NCBI RefSeq assembly: GCF_004341085.1
Contig: NZ_SLXW01000006.1
Span: 1 to 64,000, forward strand
Origin: Sphingomonas sp. PP-CE-1G-424
GTDB lineage: Bacteria; Pseudomonadota; Alphaproteobacteria; Sphingomonadales; Sphingomonadaceae
Direction: 5' to 3'
DNA length: 64,000 bases
The notes below the pieces were generated by a model. That model had not been told where the DNA came from. It ran no database searches and worked only from the letters and a program-made list of their open reading frames with translations. The position numbers and the translations under genes were made by a program. Positions 34,479 to 43,422 of this stretch are shown here, piece after piece (the first letter of the stretch is position 1; each line of letters begins with the position of its first letter).

Positions 34479-35792
34479 ATGGAAAAAAAGCTAGCAAAAT
34501 CAATGGTGCGTCGCTCAAGAGCGGCTTGCAGTTTGGGGCATGGCGATGGCCATTTGATCCCCAAAAGATCAACGTTTTTAGTCGGTTGCGGACCTGATTC
34601 GGCCCCTTCTGATGGCCATTTGGTCCCCAATGCCTCCAGAGCTGAAAAACGGGCACTACTGGACGGTAATTTTGCTCGCAAAAACCATCCTGCCCGCCCT
34701 TCGGAATATGTCATCTGGGACGCGGAGCTTGCCGGGTTCGGCCTCCGTATCCGACCAAGCGGACACGCTTTCTGGACAGTGCGGCTTCGTCATCGCGGTA
34801 AGCAGCGCCGCGTTACGATCGGACGGGTCGAGGACGTGGACGCAACCCTTGCGCGTGCCCAGGCGCGCCGTCTGTTGGCCGAGGTGGCACTGGACGGCTT
34901 GCCCAAGCATAGGTCGGTGAAGGCCACACCGACGTTGTCTGCCTTTGTCGAAACCTACTGGCACGACATTGCCCGTTACTGGAAACCTTCGACCTCCAAG
35001 CGCAACCATGATGCATGGCGGCGCGACCTCGCGCCGGTCTTTGGCGGAACGCGGGTCGCCGAGGTGTTGCCAGCCGATGTGATCCGCTGGCGTGACGATT
35101 GTGCGGGGGGCGCCGAAACCCGTTTCAATCGTGCGGTGCCGGTGCTGGCCAGTCTCCTGAAATATGCCGAGGCGCTCCATTTCCGACGCAAGGGTTCGAA
35201 CCCTTGTCGGGGTCTTCCCCGCTACCCCCGCGAGCCAAAGGAGCGCTTTCTTTCGCCGCTGGAATATCGCCGACTGGGCGCGGCGCTTCGGGACGCGGAA
35301 GCAACCCACCCGGCGCAGGTCGCGATCGTCAGGCTGCTGCTCTACACGGGCGCGCGGGTCGGAGAGATCCGCGAACTACGTTGGACGTGGGTGCAACCGC
35401 CCCGTCTGGCGTTACCCGATAGCAAGACGGGCGCCAAGACTATCTGGCTGAACAGTCAGGCGATGCACATTCTGGACGCCTTGCCTCGCAGTGAAGATTG
35501 CTCTCTGGTGTTCCCGGACAGAACCGGCAAAGTGCCTGTCGCTGTCGTCAGCTGGTGGACGGCACTGCGTCAGCGGTGCTCGATGCCCGACCTGCGCATT
35601 CATGACCTACGGCACAGCTTCGCATCCACCGCCATTATGGACAACGTCCCCCTCGCGACTATCGGCAAACTGCTTGGTCACGTACTGCCGGAGACCACCG
35701 CCCGGTACGCCCACCTTGCAGACGACGTCATTGGGGATGCGGCACAGCGAGTCTCTGGCGCGCTGGCTCAAGCGATGGGGCTGCGGGCATGA
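34479..35792 (+). CDS. Tyrosine recombinase / integrase 1
   Basis: Up to 437 residues. The conserved part begins at YVIWDAELAGFGLRIRPSG, an arm-binding DUF4102-like segment. A core-binding domain (TLSAFVETYWHDIARYWKPSTSKRN) and the catalytic domain follow: Arg293 in TGARVGEIREL, the Lys in DSKTGAK, His375-x-x-Arg378 in HDLRHSF, the His in LLGHVLPETTARYAH and the nucleophile Tyr410. All catalytic residues are present. The first 60 codons are unusual and include two copies of a 20-bp repeat, so the true start may lie later. Its stop overlaps the start of integrase 2 (ATGA). Confidence 0.85.
   Translation: MEKKLAKSMVRRSRAACSLGHGDGHLIPKRSTFLVGCGPDSAPSDGHLVPNASRAEKRALLDGNFARKNHPARPSEYVIWDAELAGFGLRIRPSGHAFWTVRLRHRGKQRRVTIGRVEDVDATLARAQARRLLAEVALDGLPKHRSVKATPTLSAFVETYWHDIARYWKPSTSKRNHDAWRRDLAPVFGGTRVAEVLPADVIRWRDDCAGGAETRFNRAVPVLASLLKYAEALHFRRKGSNPCRGLPRYPREPKERFLSPLEYRRLGAALRDAEATHPAQVAIVRLLLYTGARVGEIRELRWTWVQPPRLALPDSKTGAKTIWLNSQAMHILDALPRSEDCSLVFPDRTGKVPVAVVSWWTALRQRCSMPDLRIHDLRHSFASTAIMDNVPLATIGKLLGHVLPETTARYAHLADDVIGDAAQRVSGALAQAMGLRA
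34545..34630. repeat. Pair of 20-bp direct repeats at the integrase 5' end
   Basis: GATGGCCATTTGATCCCCAA at 34545-34564 and GATGGCCATTTGGTCCCCAA at 34611-34630 match at 19 of 20 bases, with starts 66 bp apart. The end of each forms a small inverted repeat (TTGGGGACCAA read on the minus strand). Direct repeats beside an integrase gene are candidate arm-binding or attachment sites. No third copy was found in the window. Confidence 0.6.
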
Positions 35793-36991
35793 CCGCACTG
35801 GTACTCAAAAGAATCGTGCGCGAATCGTTGGCCGAAGTTGGGATATCCTTTGAATATCGATATCCCTATCGATCCGACACAAAGGCCCGGTCGACGACCT
35901 GGTTCGAGCATGAGCGCGGCTTTGGTTTACGTCTCTACCCCACTGGGCGCGAAGTCTACATCGTCCAGACCCGCATGGCTGGGCGCCTCCGCACGGTCAC
36001 GATCGCACCCAGCACGATCATTAGCCAGCACCAGGCGCTGACGATTGCACGGCGCGTGATCGCCTATGCACAGGTCGGTCATGACCCGGCGACCGATCGC
36101 GCCCGCATCCGCTCCGCGCCACGCTTCGATAATTTCGTCGACGAATATTGGCGGCGCTGGTCGGCGAAGTGGAAGGCGTCCACTCTTGCGACGCACGGCG
36201 TGTACCGCCGGCTCTATCTCGACCATGCCTTCCCTGGCATCTTCATCGACGAGTTGAACGAGTCTCATGTCACCCAATGGTTCGCCACGCTAAATGACGA
36301 GACCGGACCGGGGGCTGCCAACCGCTGCCTGACCATCCTCGCCAACATGCTGACCAAGGCAGAAAGCTGGGGCTATCGTCTTGAGAACACCAATCCATGC
36401 CGGACCGTTCGTCCTAACCGGAAGTACCGTTGCGAGCGCTTTCTGTCATCCGCTGAGTTGGAGCGGCTGGGCGAAGTGCTGGCAGAGGATCGAGCCGGAG
36501 AGGACAAGCTTAAGGCGGTTGTCGCGTCGGCAGTAACCCTCTTGCTGCTGACGGGGTGTCGTTCCGGCGAGGTGGCCGGCCTGCAATGGTCGGACGTCAA
36601 GGGCAACCGGCTGAAGCTGCGCGACAGTAAGACAGGGCCGCGCACCGTTTGGCTGGGTGATCAAGCCCGTGGCGTGATCGACGCCCTGCCACGCCAGCGG
36701 GGCGTGGCGTGGCTGTTTTGGAACCCGGTGCTGTGCAAGCCGGTACTGCGCATCGGCAATCACTGGCCGTCGATCCGCAACCGAGCTCGGCTGCCGGGGG
36801 TTCGAGTTCATGATATTCGGCACACGTTCGCGAGTCATGCGGCGATGAATAGGGAAACGCTGCCGATGATTGGTCGCTTGCTCGGACACCGCAACACTCA
36901 ATCGACCTCGCGCTATGCGCACCTCGATGACAATCATGTCCTCGGTGCAGCAGAACAGATCGGAGCGGCTATCGAGCAAATGATGTCGTGA
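35789..36991 (+). CDS. Tyrosine recombinase / integrase 2
   Basis: 400 residues, starting inside the last codons of integrase 1. The layout is the same: an N-terminal arm-type segment (WFEHERGFGLRLYPTGREVYIVQTRM), a core-binding domain (FDNFVDEYWRRWSAKWKASTLATH) and the catalytic domain with Arg258 (GCRSGEVAGLQW), Lys in DSKTGPR, His341/Arg344 (HDIRHTF), His in LLGHRN and Tyr376 (SRYAHL). It is complete. Two dissimilar recombinases translated as a coupled pair suggest that they work together, perhaps as a heteromeric enzyme. A small gene follows four bases later. Confidence 0.9.
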   Translation: MTALVLKRIVRESLAEVGISFEYRYPYRSDTKARSTTWFEHERGFGLRLYPTGREVYIVQTRMAGRLRTVTIAPSTIISQHQALTIARRVIAYAQVGHDPATDRARIRSAPRFDNFVDEYWRRWSAKWKASTLATHGVYRRLYLDHAFPGIFIDELNESHVTQWFATLNDETGPGAANRCLTILANMLTKAESWGYRLENTNPCRTVRPNRKYRCERFLSSAELERLGEVLAEDRAGEDKLKAVVASAVTLLLLTGCRSGEVAGLQWSDVKGNRLKLRDSKTGPRTVWLGDQARGVIDALPRQRGVAWLFWNPVLCKPVLRIGNHWPSIRNRARLPGVRVHDIRHTFASHAAMNRETLPMIGRLLGHRNTQSTSRYAHLDDNHVLGAAEQIGAAIEQMMS

Positions 36992-36995
36992 GCTT

Positions 36996-37400
36996 GTGGG
37001 CTGGGTCTCCTTGGCGGTCTATGCCGCAGGCACTGGATCTTGGTTTGCCTACAACCTGCGGTCGTTCAATCTGGCTGCCTACGAGGCAAGGTGTATACGA
37101 GCGGGTCTAGAAGCACACCCGGCCGGACCGTCAGTGAGGGACTTTTCGGCCGCCGGACTGACCACGGTCGCGAACGTTGCAACTGATGGGGCCAAAGCGG
37201 TCGGACATGGAGCGAGCGCTACAGTGGACGCCGTCGGTCACGCGGTGACTTTTGCGAAAACGGGAGCCGCGAAGGGCGGCGGTTGGCTCTATGGAGCAGC
37301 CAGCGGATATTTCCGCCGCAACTCAACCCCGTCCGCCACTGAAAACGCCGCCCCCGGTCTTCGGATCGAGATAGACCGAGCCGGCGACGCCGAAGCCTGA
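36996..37400 (+). CDS. Small protein coupled to the recombinase pair
   Basis: 134 residues from a GTG four bases after integrase 2. The N-terminus has a weak hydrophobic segment (VSLAVYAAGTGSWFAYNLRSF). The rest is an Ala/Gly/Val-rich amphipathic stretch (AAGLTTVANVATDGAKAVGHGASATVDAVGHAV) like a phasin-type or surface-seeking helix. No DNA-binding or catalytic motif, so it is not a third recombinase. Position alone ties it to the integrases. Function unknown. Confidence 0.5.
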   Translation: MGWVSLAVYAAGTGSWFAYNLRSFNLAAYEARCIRAGLEAHPAGPSVRDFSAAGLTTVANVATDGAKAVGHGASATVDAVGHAVTFAKTGAAKGGGWLYGAASGYFRRNSTPSATENAAPGLRIEIDRAGDAEA

Positions 37401-37486
37401 ACGGGCCGCAATTTCCCTCTTGGCTGTTCAGGCAGCGGACCGAATGCCAACTGTCGATGACCCAATCTCCACCATTCCCGGCCGCT

Positions 37487-37620
37487 AATCTCAAACCCAA
37501 CTTTCGTCGTTCATTAGGCTGTGTATCGTCGCCCCGCGCCGCAGCTGGAACGGCGAAAATAGGGACATTGCGGCCATTCGGGGTAGCGCCCGTCAACGGC
37601 CGCTTCCGGCGGAACCAGAC
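37487..37620. repeat. Dispersed intergenic repeat, copy A
   Basis: It contains CTTTCGTCGTTCATTAGGCT (37501-37520), then GGAACGGCGAAAATAGGG and CATTGCGGCCATTCG, in the same order as copy C at 58661-58815 (GGTCGTTCATTCAT, AGAACGGCAAAAAGTGGG, TTTGCTGCCATTCG). Copies are degenerate. No gene is inside. It looks like an old non-coding repeat family of the host lineage. Confidence 0.5.
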
Positions 37621-37629
37621 CTTTCCATT

Positions 37630-37803
37630 ATGAGCCTTTCCATCGCCGCGCTAGCGGCGCTTTGCCTATCGGCTCCCGTTGCAGGAGCATCGAGAATCCG
37701 CCTGAACGAGGCAAATTCACACGCCAACTGGCAAGATCTTCATCATGCCTCTAGGGTCAGTCCACACGGGATGGGCCTTCAATGTTCAATAAACGATCTC
37801 TGA
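37630..37803 (+). pseudogene. Possible remnant of a secreted protein gene
   Basis: An ATG at 37630 opens 57 codons beginning with a clean signal peptide (MSLSIAALAALCLSAPVAGAS), followed by a short tail with no domain, ending inside the start of hsdR. It looks like the 5' end of a gene for a periplasmic protein cut by arrival of the restriction genes. It could also be chance; no good ribosome site is visible. Confidence 0.3.
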
Positions 37804-40241
37804 GCGAACGAGACATTTGCACGAAGTTCATAACGCCTGCTGTCAAGGACGCCGGGTGGGATGAAATGACGCAGATCAGAGAAGAGGTCAGTTTCACAAA
37901 GGGCCGCATCATTGTGCGCGGCAAGATGGTCAGTCGCGGTCAAGGCAAGCGTGCTGACTACGTGCTTTACTACAAGCCCAACATCCCGCTGGCGCTGATT
38001 GAGGCCAAGGACAACACCCAGCCAATCGGCGCGGGTATGCAGCAAGCATTGGAATATTCCGAAACCCTCGACATTCCCTTCGTGTTTGCGTCGAATGGCG
38101 ATGGGTTCGTATTCCATGACCGCACGGGTACAGGCGATGCGCGCGAAATCACGCTGCCCCTTAATGCCTTTCCATCACCGGGCGAGCTATGGCAGCGATA
38201 TGCCGCGTGGAGGGGCCTGACGCCAGAAGGTGAGGAGATCGTCCTCGAGGATTATCATGACGACGGCAGCGGCAAGCAGCCGCGCTATTATCAAGTCAAC
38301 GCCGTCAACGCGGCCATGGAAGCCATCGCAACTGGGCAGAACCGAATTCTGCTGGTCATGGCGACCGGCACCGGGAAGACCTACACTGCGTTCCAGATCA
38401 TCTGGCGGTTGTGGAAGGGCGGGCACAAAAAGCGCATCCTGTTTCTCGCTGACCGGAACGTGCTGGTCGATCAGACGATGGTCAACGATTTCCGGCCTTT
38501 TGGCCCAGCGATGGCGAAGCTGTCCGCCAACGCGAAAACGATCGAACGTGATGACGGCACGAACATTGACCTGCCGATCGCCATGGACAAGAAGCGGCGC
38601 GTCGATACCGCCTACGAGATTTATCTCGGGCTGTATCAGGCCATCACCGGGCCGGAGGAACGGCAAAAGCTGTTCAAGGAGTTCTCACCCGGCTTTTTCG
38701 ACCTCATCGTTATTGACGAATGCCACCGTGGTAGCGCGGCCGAGGACAGCGCATGGCGCGAAATTCTTGAGCATTTTACCGATGCCACGCAGATCGGCCT
38801 GACCGCGACACCCAAGGAAACCCGCTACGCGTCCAACATCCACTACTTCCGCGAGCCGGTTTATAGCTACACTCTGAAACAGGGGATCCGGGACGGTTTC
38901 CTTGCCCCCTATAAGGTCATCAAGGTCCACGTGGACCGCGACATTCAGGGCTATCGGCCAGAGAAGGGTCAGCTTGATCGCGACGGCAACGAGGTTGACG
39001 ACCGTATCTACAACACCCGCGATTTCGACCGCACACTGGTGCTGGATGACCGGACCAAGCTCGTCGCCCGCAAGGTCACGGAATTCCTAAAAGAAAGCGG
39101 GGACCGCTACCAGAAGACCATCGTCTTCTGCGTCGATCAGGAACACGCGGCGCGTATGCGGCAGGCCCTCATCAACGAAAATGCTGACCTCGCGGCGGAG
39201 AACTCGCGCTACGTCATGCGGATCACGGGCAACGACCTCGAAGGTCAGGCGCAGCTTGGCAACTTCATCGACCCCGAAAGCCGCTACCCGGTGCTGGTCA
39301 CAACGTCACGGTTGCTTTCCACCGGCGTCGATGCCCAGACTTGCCGGCTGATCGTACTCGACCGCGACGTCGGATCGATGACCGAGTTCAAGCAAATCGT
39401 CGGGCGCGGCACCCGCGTTCATGAAGACAGCCGCAAGTTTTTCTTCACGCTGATGGATTTCCGAGGGGCGACGAACCACTTCGCCGACCCGGATTTCGAT
39501 GGCGAGCCCGTTCAAATTTATGAGCCGGGCGAGGATGATCCTGTTACGCCGCCCGATGACGACGGCACTATCGGCGACCCCGGCGACGATCAGAGCGATC
39601 AACCCGGCGAGGGCGAAACCATCATCGATGGTGGCGACACACCGGATATCACCATCACCGATGGCGGCGGCAGGCGTGGCAAGGTCTATGTCGATGGTGT
39701 GCCCGTCATCATCGTGGCCGAGCGCGTGGAATATCTGGACGAGAGTGGCAAGCTTGTTACCGAAAGTCTGCGAGACTTCACGAAGAAAGCTCTGCGCAAG
39801 TACTTCGCCAGCTTGGACGAATTCCTTAACCGGTGGAATGGTGCCGAACGCAAACAGGCGTTGGTCGATGAATTGTCAGCGGAAGGCCTCGCGCTCGATG
39901 TTATCGCGGGTGAACTCGGCAAAGACCTCGATCCGTTCGACCTTATTTGCCACGTTGCCTTTGGCCGCAAGCCACTGACCCGGCGCGAGCGAGCGGAAAA
40001 TGTTCAGAAACGCGATGTTTTCGCCAAATATGGTGAGCAGGCCCGCGCCGTGTTGCGTGCCCTGCTCGACAAGTATGCCGACGAGGGGGTTCTCAATCTT
40101 GACGACACCAACGTACTGCGCATCCCGCCGCTGAACGCGCTTGGCACCCCAGTCCAGCTCATCAAGGCTTTCGGCGGCAAGGCCGGCTTTGAAGATGCCG
40201 TCCACGACCTACAAAACGAACTTTATCAGGAAGTTGCTTAA
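37782..40241 (+). CDS. hsdR: Type I restriction enzyme, endonuclease/translocase subunit HsdR
   Basis: 819 residues. The N-terminal nuclease has the PD-(D/E)xK core: Asp59 in RADYVLYY, then Glu74-Ala-Lys76 in LALIEAKD. The SF2 motor has ATGTGKT (194-200), DECHRG (312 on), GLTATP and QIVGRGTR. After the motor comes a run of Asp/Gly/Glu-rich sequence (about 575-635), then the HsdR C-terminal domain that binds the methylase. Length and order fit the EcoEI-type R subunit. It starts a three-gene operon and is 3 bases upstream of hsdM. It would cut DNA lacking the HsdM mark after translocation. Confidence 0.95.
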   Translation: MFNKRSLSERDICTKFITPAVKDAGWDEMTQIREEVSFTKGRIIVRGKMVSRGQGKRADYVLYYKPNIPLALIEAKDNTQPIGAGMQQALEYSETLDIPFVFASNGDGFVFHDRTGTGDAREITLPLNAFPSPGELWQRYAAWRGLTPEGEEIVLEDYHDDGSGKQPRYYQVNAVNAAMEAIATGQNRILLVMATGTGKTYTAFQIIWRLWKGGHKKRILFLADRNVLVDQTMVNDFRPFGPAMAKLSANAKTIERDDGTNIDLPIAMDKKRRVDTAYEIYLGLYQAITGPEERQKLFKEFSPGFFDLIVIDECHRGSAAEDSAWREILEHFTDATQIGLTATPKETRYASNIHYFREPVYSYTLKQGIRDGFLAPYKVIKVHVDRDIQGYRPEKGQLDRDGNEVDDRIYNTRDFDRTLVLDDRTKLVARKVTEFLKESGDRYQKTIVFCVDQEHAARMRQALINENADLAAENSRYVMRITGNDLEGQAQLGNFIDPESRYPVLVTTSRLLSTGVDAQTCRLIVLDRDVGSMTEFKQIVGRGTRVHEDSRKFFFTLMDFRGATNHFADPDFDGEPVQIYEPGEDDPVTPPDDDGTIGDPGDDQSDQPGEGETIIDGGDTPDITITDGGGRRGKVYVDGVPVIIVAERVEYLDESGKLVTESLRDFTKKALRKYFASLDEFLNRWNGAERKQALVDELSAEGLALDVIAGELGKDLDPFDLICHVAFGRKPLTRRERAENVQKRDVFAKYGEQARAVLRALLDKYADEGVLNLDDTNVLRIPPLNALGTPVQLIKAFGGKAGFEDAVHDLQNELYQEVA

Positions 40242-40244
40242 TCA

Positions 40245-41702
40245 ATGTCGGTTCGCACTCTCGTCAAATCCATTCAAGACATCATGCGCAAGGACAGCGG
40301 CGTCGATGGCGACGCCCAGCGCATCAGTCAGCTCTGCTGGCTTTTCTTCCTGAAGATCATCGACGATCAGGATAAGGAATTGGAGTTGATGCGCGACGGC
40401 TATCATTCGCCGGTTCCTGAACAATTCCAGTGGCGCAATTGGGCTGCCGATCCCGAGGGGCTGACCGGCGACGCGCTACTCACCTTCGTCAATGAAGAAC
40501 TGTTCCCGGCGATGAAGGGCCTGAAGCCCGCCGGGCAACCCGGCGAACGTCGACGCGTCGTGCGCGACGTGTTCGAGGACGCCTACAACTACATGAAATC
40601 CGGCCAGTTGCTGCGGCAGGTGGTCAATAAGATCAACGACATCGACTTCAACAATCTGTCTGAGCGCCAGCACTTCGGCGACGTTTACGAGCAGATTCTC
40701 AACGACCTGCAATCCGCCGGCAACGCGGGAGAATACTACACTCCCCGCGCCGTCACGGCCTTCATGGTGGATCGAATCGACCCAAAGCCGGGCGAGATCA
40801 TCTTCGACCCCTCCTGCGGGACGGGCGGCTTCCTCACCTGCGCAATGAAGCACATGCGCGACCGCTACGTGAAGCGGCCCGAGGATGAGGCGCTGATGCA
40901 GCAATCGCTGCGCGCCGTGGAGAAGAAGCCGCTGCCTCACATGCTATGCGTCACCAATATGCTGCTCCATGGCGTGGAGGACCCCAGCTTCGTGCGCCAC
41001 GACAACACGCTGGCACGACCCTACATTTCGTGGGAGCAGAAGGACCGCGTCGATGTAATTCTCACCAACCCGCCCTTCGGCGGCAAGGAAGAAGACGGCA
41101 TCGAAAGCAACTTCCCCCAGCATTTCCGCACACGCGAGACAGCGGACCTGTTCCTCGCTCTGTTCATCCGCCTGCTGCGCAAGGGCGGGGCGGCGGCCAT
41201 CGTCCTGCCTGATGGCAGCCTGTTCGGTGAAGGCGTGAAGACCCGGCTGAAGGAAGCGCTGCTCGAAGAGTGCAACCTCCACACCGTCGTTCGCCTGCCC
41301 AACTCCGTGTTCAAGCCGTACGCCTCGATCGGCACCAACTTGCTGTTCTTCGAAAAGGGCGAGCCGACTAAGGACATCTGGTTCTACGAACATCAGGTTC
41401 CAGCAGGACAGAAGGCCTATTCGATGACCAAGCCAATCCGCGTGGAGCACTTTGCCTCCTGCGTGGAATGGTGGGGCGGTGCGGAGCGCAAGGACCGCGA
41501 GGAAGGCTCTCAGGCGTGGAAGGTCAGCGCCGAAGAGGTGAAGGCACGCGGCTACAACCTCGATTTCAAAAACCCGCATAGCGAGGAAGCCGACCACGGC
41601 AATCCGGCGGAATTGCTGGAAAAGCTGGATCAGGCTGAGGCCAAAACAGCTGACCTGCGCATGCAATTGCAAGGCATTTTGGCCGAGGCGCTGGCGCGAT
41701 GA
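40245..41702 (+). CDS. hsdM: Type I modification methylase subunit HsdM
   Basis: 485 residues with an N-terminal helical domain (QDIMRKDSGVDGDAQRISQLCWLFFLKIIDD) and the N6-adenine methylase core: AGEYYTPR, FDPSCGTGGF (187-196, SAM site) and the catalytic NPPF (275-278). The C-terminal helix (ELLEKLDQAEAKTADLRMQLQ) packs against HsdS in this family. Its stop overlaps the HsdS start (ATGA). It methylates adenine on the sequence chosen by HsdS. Confidence 0.95.
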   Translation: MSVRTLVKSIQDIMRKDSGVDGDAQRISQLCWLFFLKIIDDQDKELELMRDGYHSPVPEQFQWRNWAADPEGLTGDALLTFVNEELFPAMKGLKPAGQPGERRRVVRDVFEDAYNYMKSGQLLRQVVNKINDIDFNNLSERQHFGDVYEQILNDLQSAGNAGEYYTPRAVTAFMVDRIDPKPGEIIFDPSCGTGGFLTCAMKHMRDRYVKRPEDEALMQQSLRAVEKKPLPHMLCVTNMLLHGVEDPSFVRHDNTLARPYISWEQKDRVDVILTNPPFGGKEEDGIESNFPQHFRTRETADLFLALFIRLLRKGGAAAIVLPDGSLFGEGVKTRLKEALLEECNLHTVVRLPNSVFKPYASIGTNLLFFEKGEPTKDIWFYEHQVPAGQKAYSMTKPIRVEHFASCVEWWGGAERKDREEGSQAWKVSAEEVKARGYNLDFKNPHSEEADHGNPAELLEKLDQAEAKTADLRMQLQGILAEALAR

Positions 41703-43420
41703 ACGCTGCGCTATTGCTGGAACACTATGCGCGGATTGCCGACGCGCCCGATGCCATCGCACGACTGCGCCGCTTCGTGCTGGACTTGGCCGTGCGTGGG
41801 AAGCTGGTCGAGCAGGACGCGGCGGATGAACCATCCTCAGCGTTATTTGAGCGCCTTGTGGCGGCGAAGAACAAACTTGTGGCGTCGGAGGGCTTTAACA
41901 CTGCGAGCGAGGCGCTGGAGCGGAAACCGAACGAATTTCCTTTCAATCTCCCACATTCTTGGATTTGGTGCTGGCTCGATGACATAGCTGCCATTGCGAG
42001 AGGTGGATCGCCGAGGCCAATTCAGGATTTCATGACGGCCGAAGAAAATGGCATCCCGTGGATTAAGATCGGCGATGCCGTTCGTGGCGAAGTATACATC
42101 AATCAAGTAAAAGAACGCATTCGACCAGAAGGCGCAAAACGATCTCGCATGGTATTCCCGGGCGACTTATTATTGTCGAATTCAATGAGTTTCGGATTTC
42201 CTTACATTACGAATGTTACGGGCTGCATTCATGACGGCTGGCTAGTCATCCGAATTCCCGAGAACATGGTGGATAAGCGGTATCTTCAGTCACTGTTCCT
42301 ATCTGATTTTGCGCGAAAGGCGTTCGCAAATGCCGCTGCGGGCGCGGTGGTGCAGAACTTGAATGCAGACAAAGTCCGCAGGCTACCTGTTCCGCTTCCA
42401 CCACTAACCGAACAGCACCGCATCGTTGCTAAGGTCGATAAGTTGATGGCTTTGTGCGATCAGCTTGAGGCGGCGCGGGCAGCGCGCGAGGCAGCGCGAG
42501 ACACGTTCACGCTGTCTGCTTTGGCCAAACTCAACGCACCCGATCCCGAAACCTTTGCCGAGGACGCCCGCTTCACCCTCGCCAACCTCACCCCACTCGC
42601 CACGCGTCCCGACCAGATTAAGCAGTTGCGCCAAACCATCCTCGACCTCGCCGTCCACGGTAGATTGGTTGAGCAAGATCCCAGCGATGAGCCTGTAGCG
42701 AACCAACTTCAGCGCATTAGCGGCGAGCGCCACTCTTTGGTGCAGGCGAAAGCCATCCGTCGAGAGAAACCTCTTGATCCGATAGGCGGAGAGCATGCGC
42801 CGTTTGAAATTCCGCCTGTCTGGGCTTGGTGTCGGATCGGAGACGCTGCCTTGTTCACGCAATATGGAACGTCTGAAAAATCTGAGCCGGGACCGCAAGG
42901 TGTTCCCGTATTGACGATGGGCAACATTCAGGATGGCCGCGTCGTATGGAACAATGAAAAGCGCATTCCGGCGTCATCCGAGGAGCTGCCAAGCCTTTAC
43001 CTGAAAAAATTCGACTTGCTCTACAATCGAACCAATAGTGCCGAACTTGTCGGCAAAACGGGAATTTATCTTGGAGAAGATGATTGCCGCACTTTTGCAT
43101 CCTACCTCATCAGAATTCGCTGCTCGGTCGAAAATAGCCTGCCGGCATATGTAAACCTCGCGATGAATGCCCCCGTTTTTCGGGAAACTCAGATCGTACC
43201 GCTGATCAAGCAGCAGACCGGGCAAGCGAATGTGAACGGCACAGCCTTAAAGAATATGCGGATCCCGCTCCCCCCGCTTGCCGAACAGCACCGCATTATC
43301 GCCAAGGTCGATGAACTGATGGTCTTGTGCGATCAACTCGAAGCCAGCATCACCATGGGCGAACAAACCCGCTCCCGCCTGCTGGAAGCCGTCCTGCACG
43401 ACGCCTTGGAGCCCGTCTGA
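41699..43420 (+). CDS. hsdS: Type I specificity subunit HsdS, two target-recognition domains
   Basis: 573 residues. Two half-subunits are visible: TRD1 (about 85-230), then the conserved spacer PLPPLTEQHRIVAKVDKLMALCDQLEA; TRD2 (about 370-525), then PLPPLAEQHRIIAKVDELMVLCDQLEA. The two spacers are near-identical repeats that set the distance between half-sites. Both TRDs are intact, so the target is a bipartite sequence that cannot be read from the protein. TRD1 is AT-richer than its surroundings, consistent with TRD swapping. The gene ends 2 bases before the DUF3644 pseudogene. Confidence 0.95.
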   Translation: MNAALLLEHYARIADAPDAIARLRRFVLDLAVRGKLVEQDAADEPSSALFERLVAAKNKLVASEGFNTASEALERKPNEFPFNLPHSWIWCWLDDIAAIARGGSPRPIQDFMTAEENGIPWIKIGDAVRGEVYINQVKERIRPEGAKRSRMVFPGDLLLSNSMSFGFPYITNVTGCIHDGWLVIRIPENMVDKRYLQSLFLSDFARKAFANAAAGAVVQNLNADKVRRLPVPLPPLTEQHRIVAKVDKLMALCDQLEAARAAREAARDTFTLSALAKLNAPDPETFAEDARFTLANLTPLATRPDQIKQLRQTILDLAVHGRLVEQDPSDEPVANQLQRISGERHSLVQAKAIRREKPLDPIGGEHAPFEIPPVWAWCRIGDAALFTQYGTSEKSEPGPQGVPVLTMGNIQDGRVVWNNEKRIPASSEELPSLYLKKFDLLYNRTNSAELVGKTGIYLGEDDCRTFASYLIRIRCSVENSLPAYVNLAMNAPVFRETQIVPLIKQQTGQANVNGTALKNMRIPLPPLAEQHRIIAKVDELMVLCDQLEASITMGEQTRSRLLEAVLHDALEPV

Positions 43421-43422
43421 CC

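Noticed and set aside
34479..37400. Recombinase trio (RIT) element
   Set aside because: Only two of the three coupled genes are recombinases; the third has no catalytic residues.
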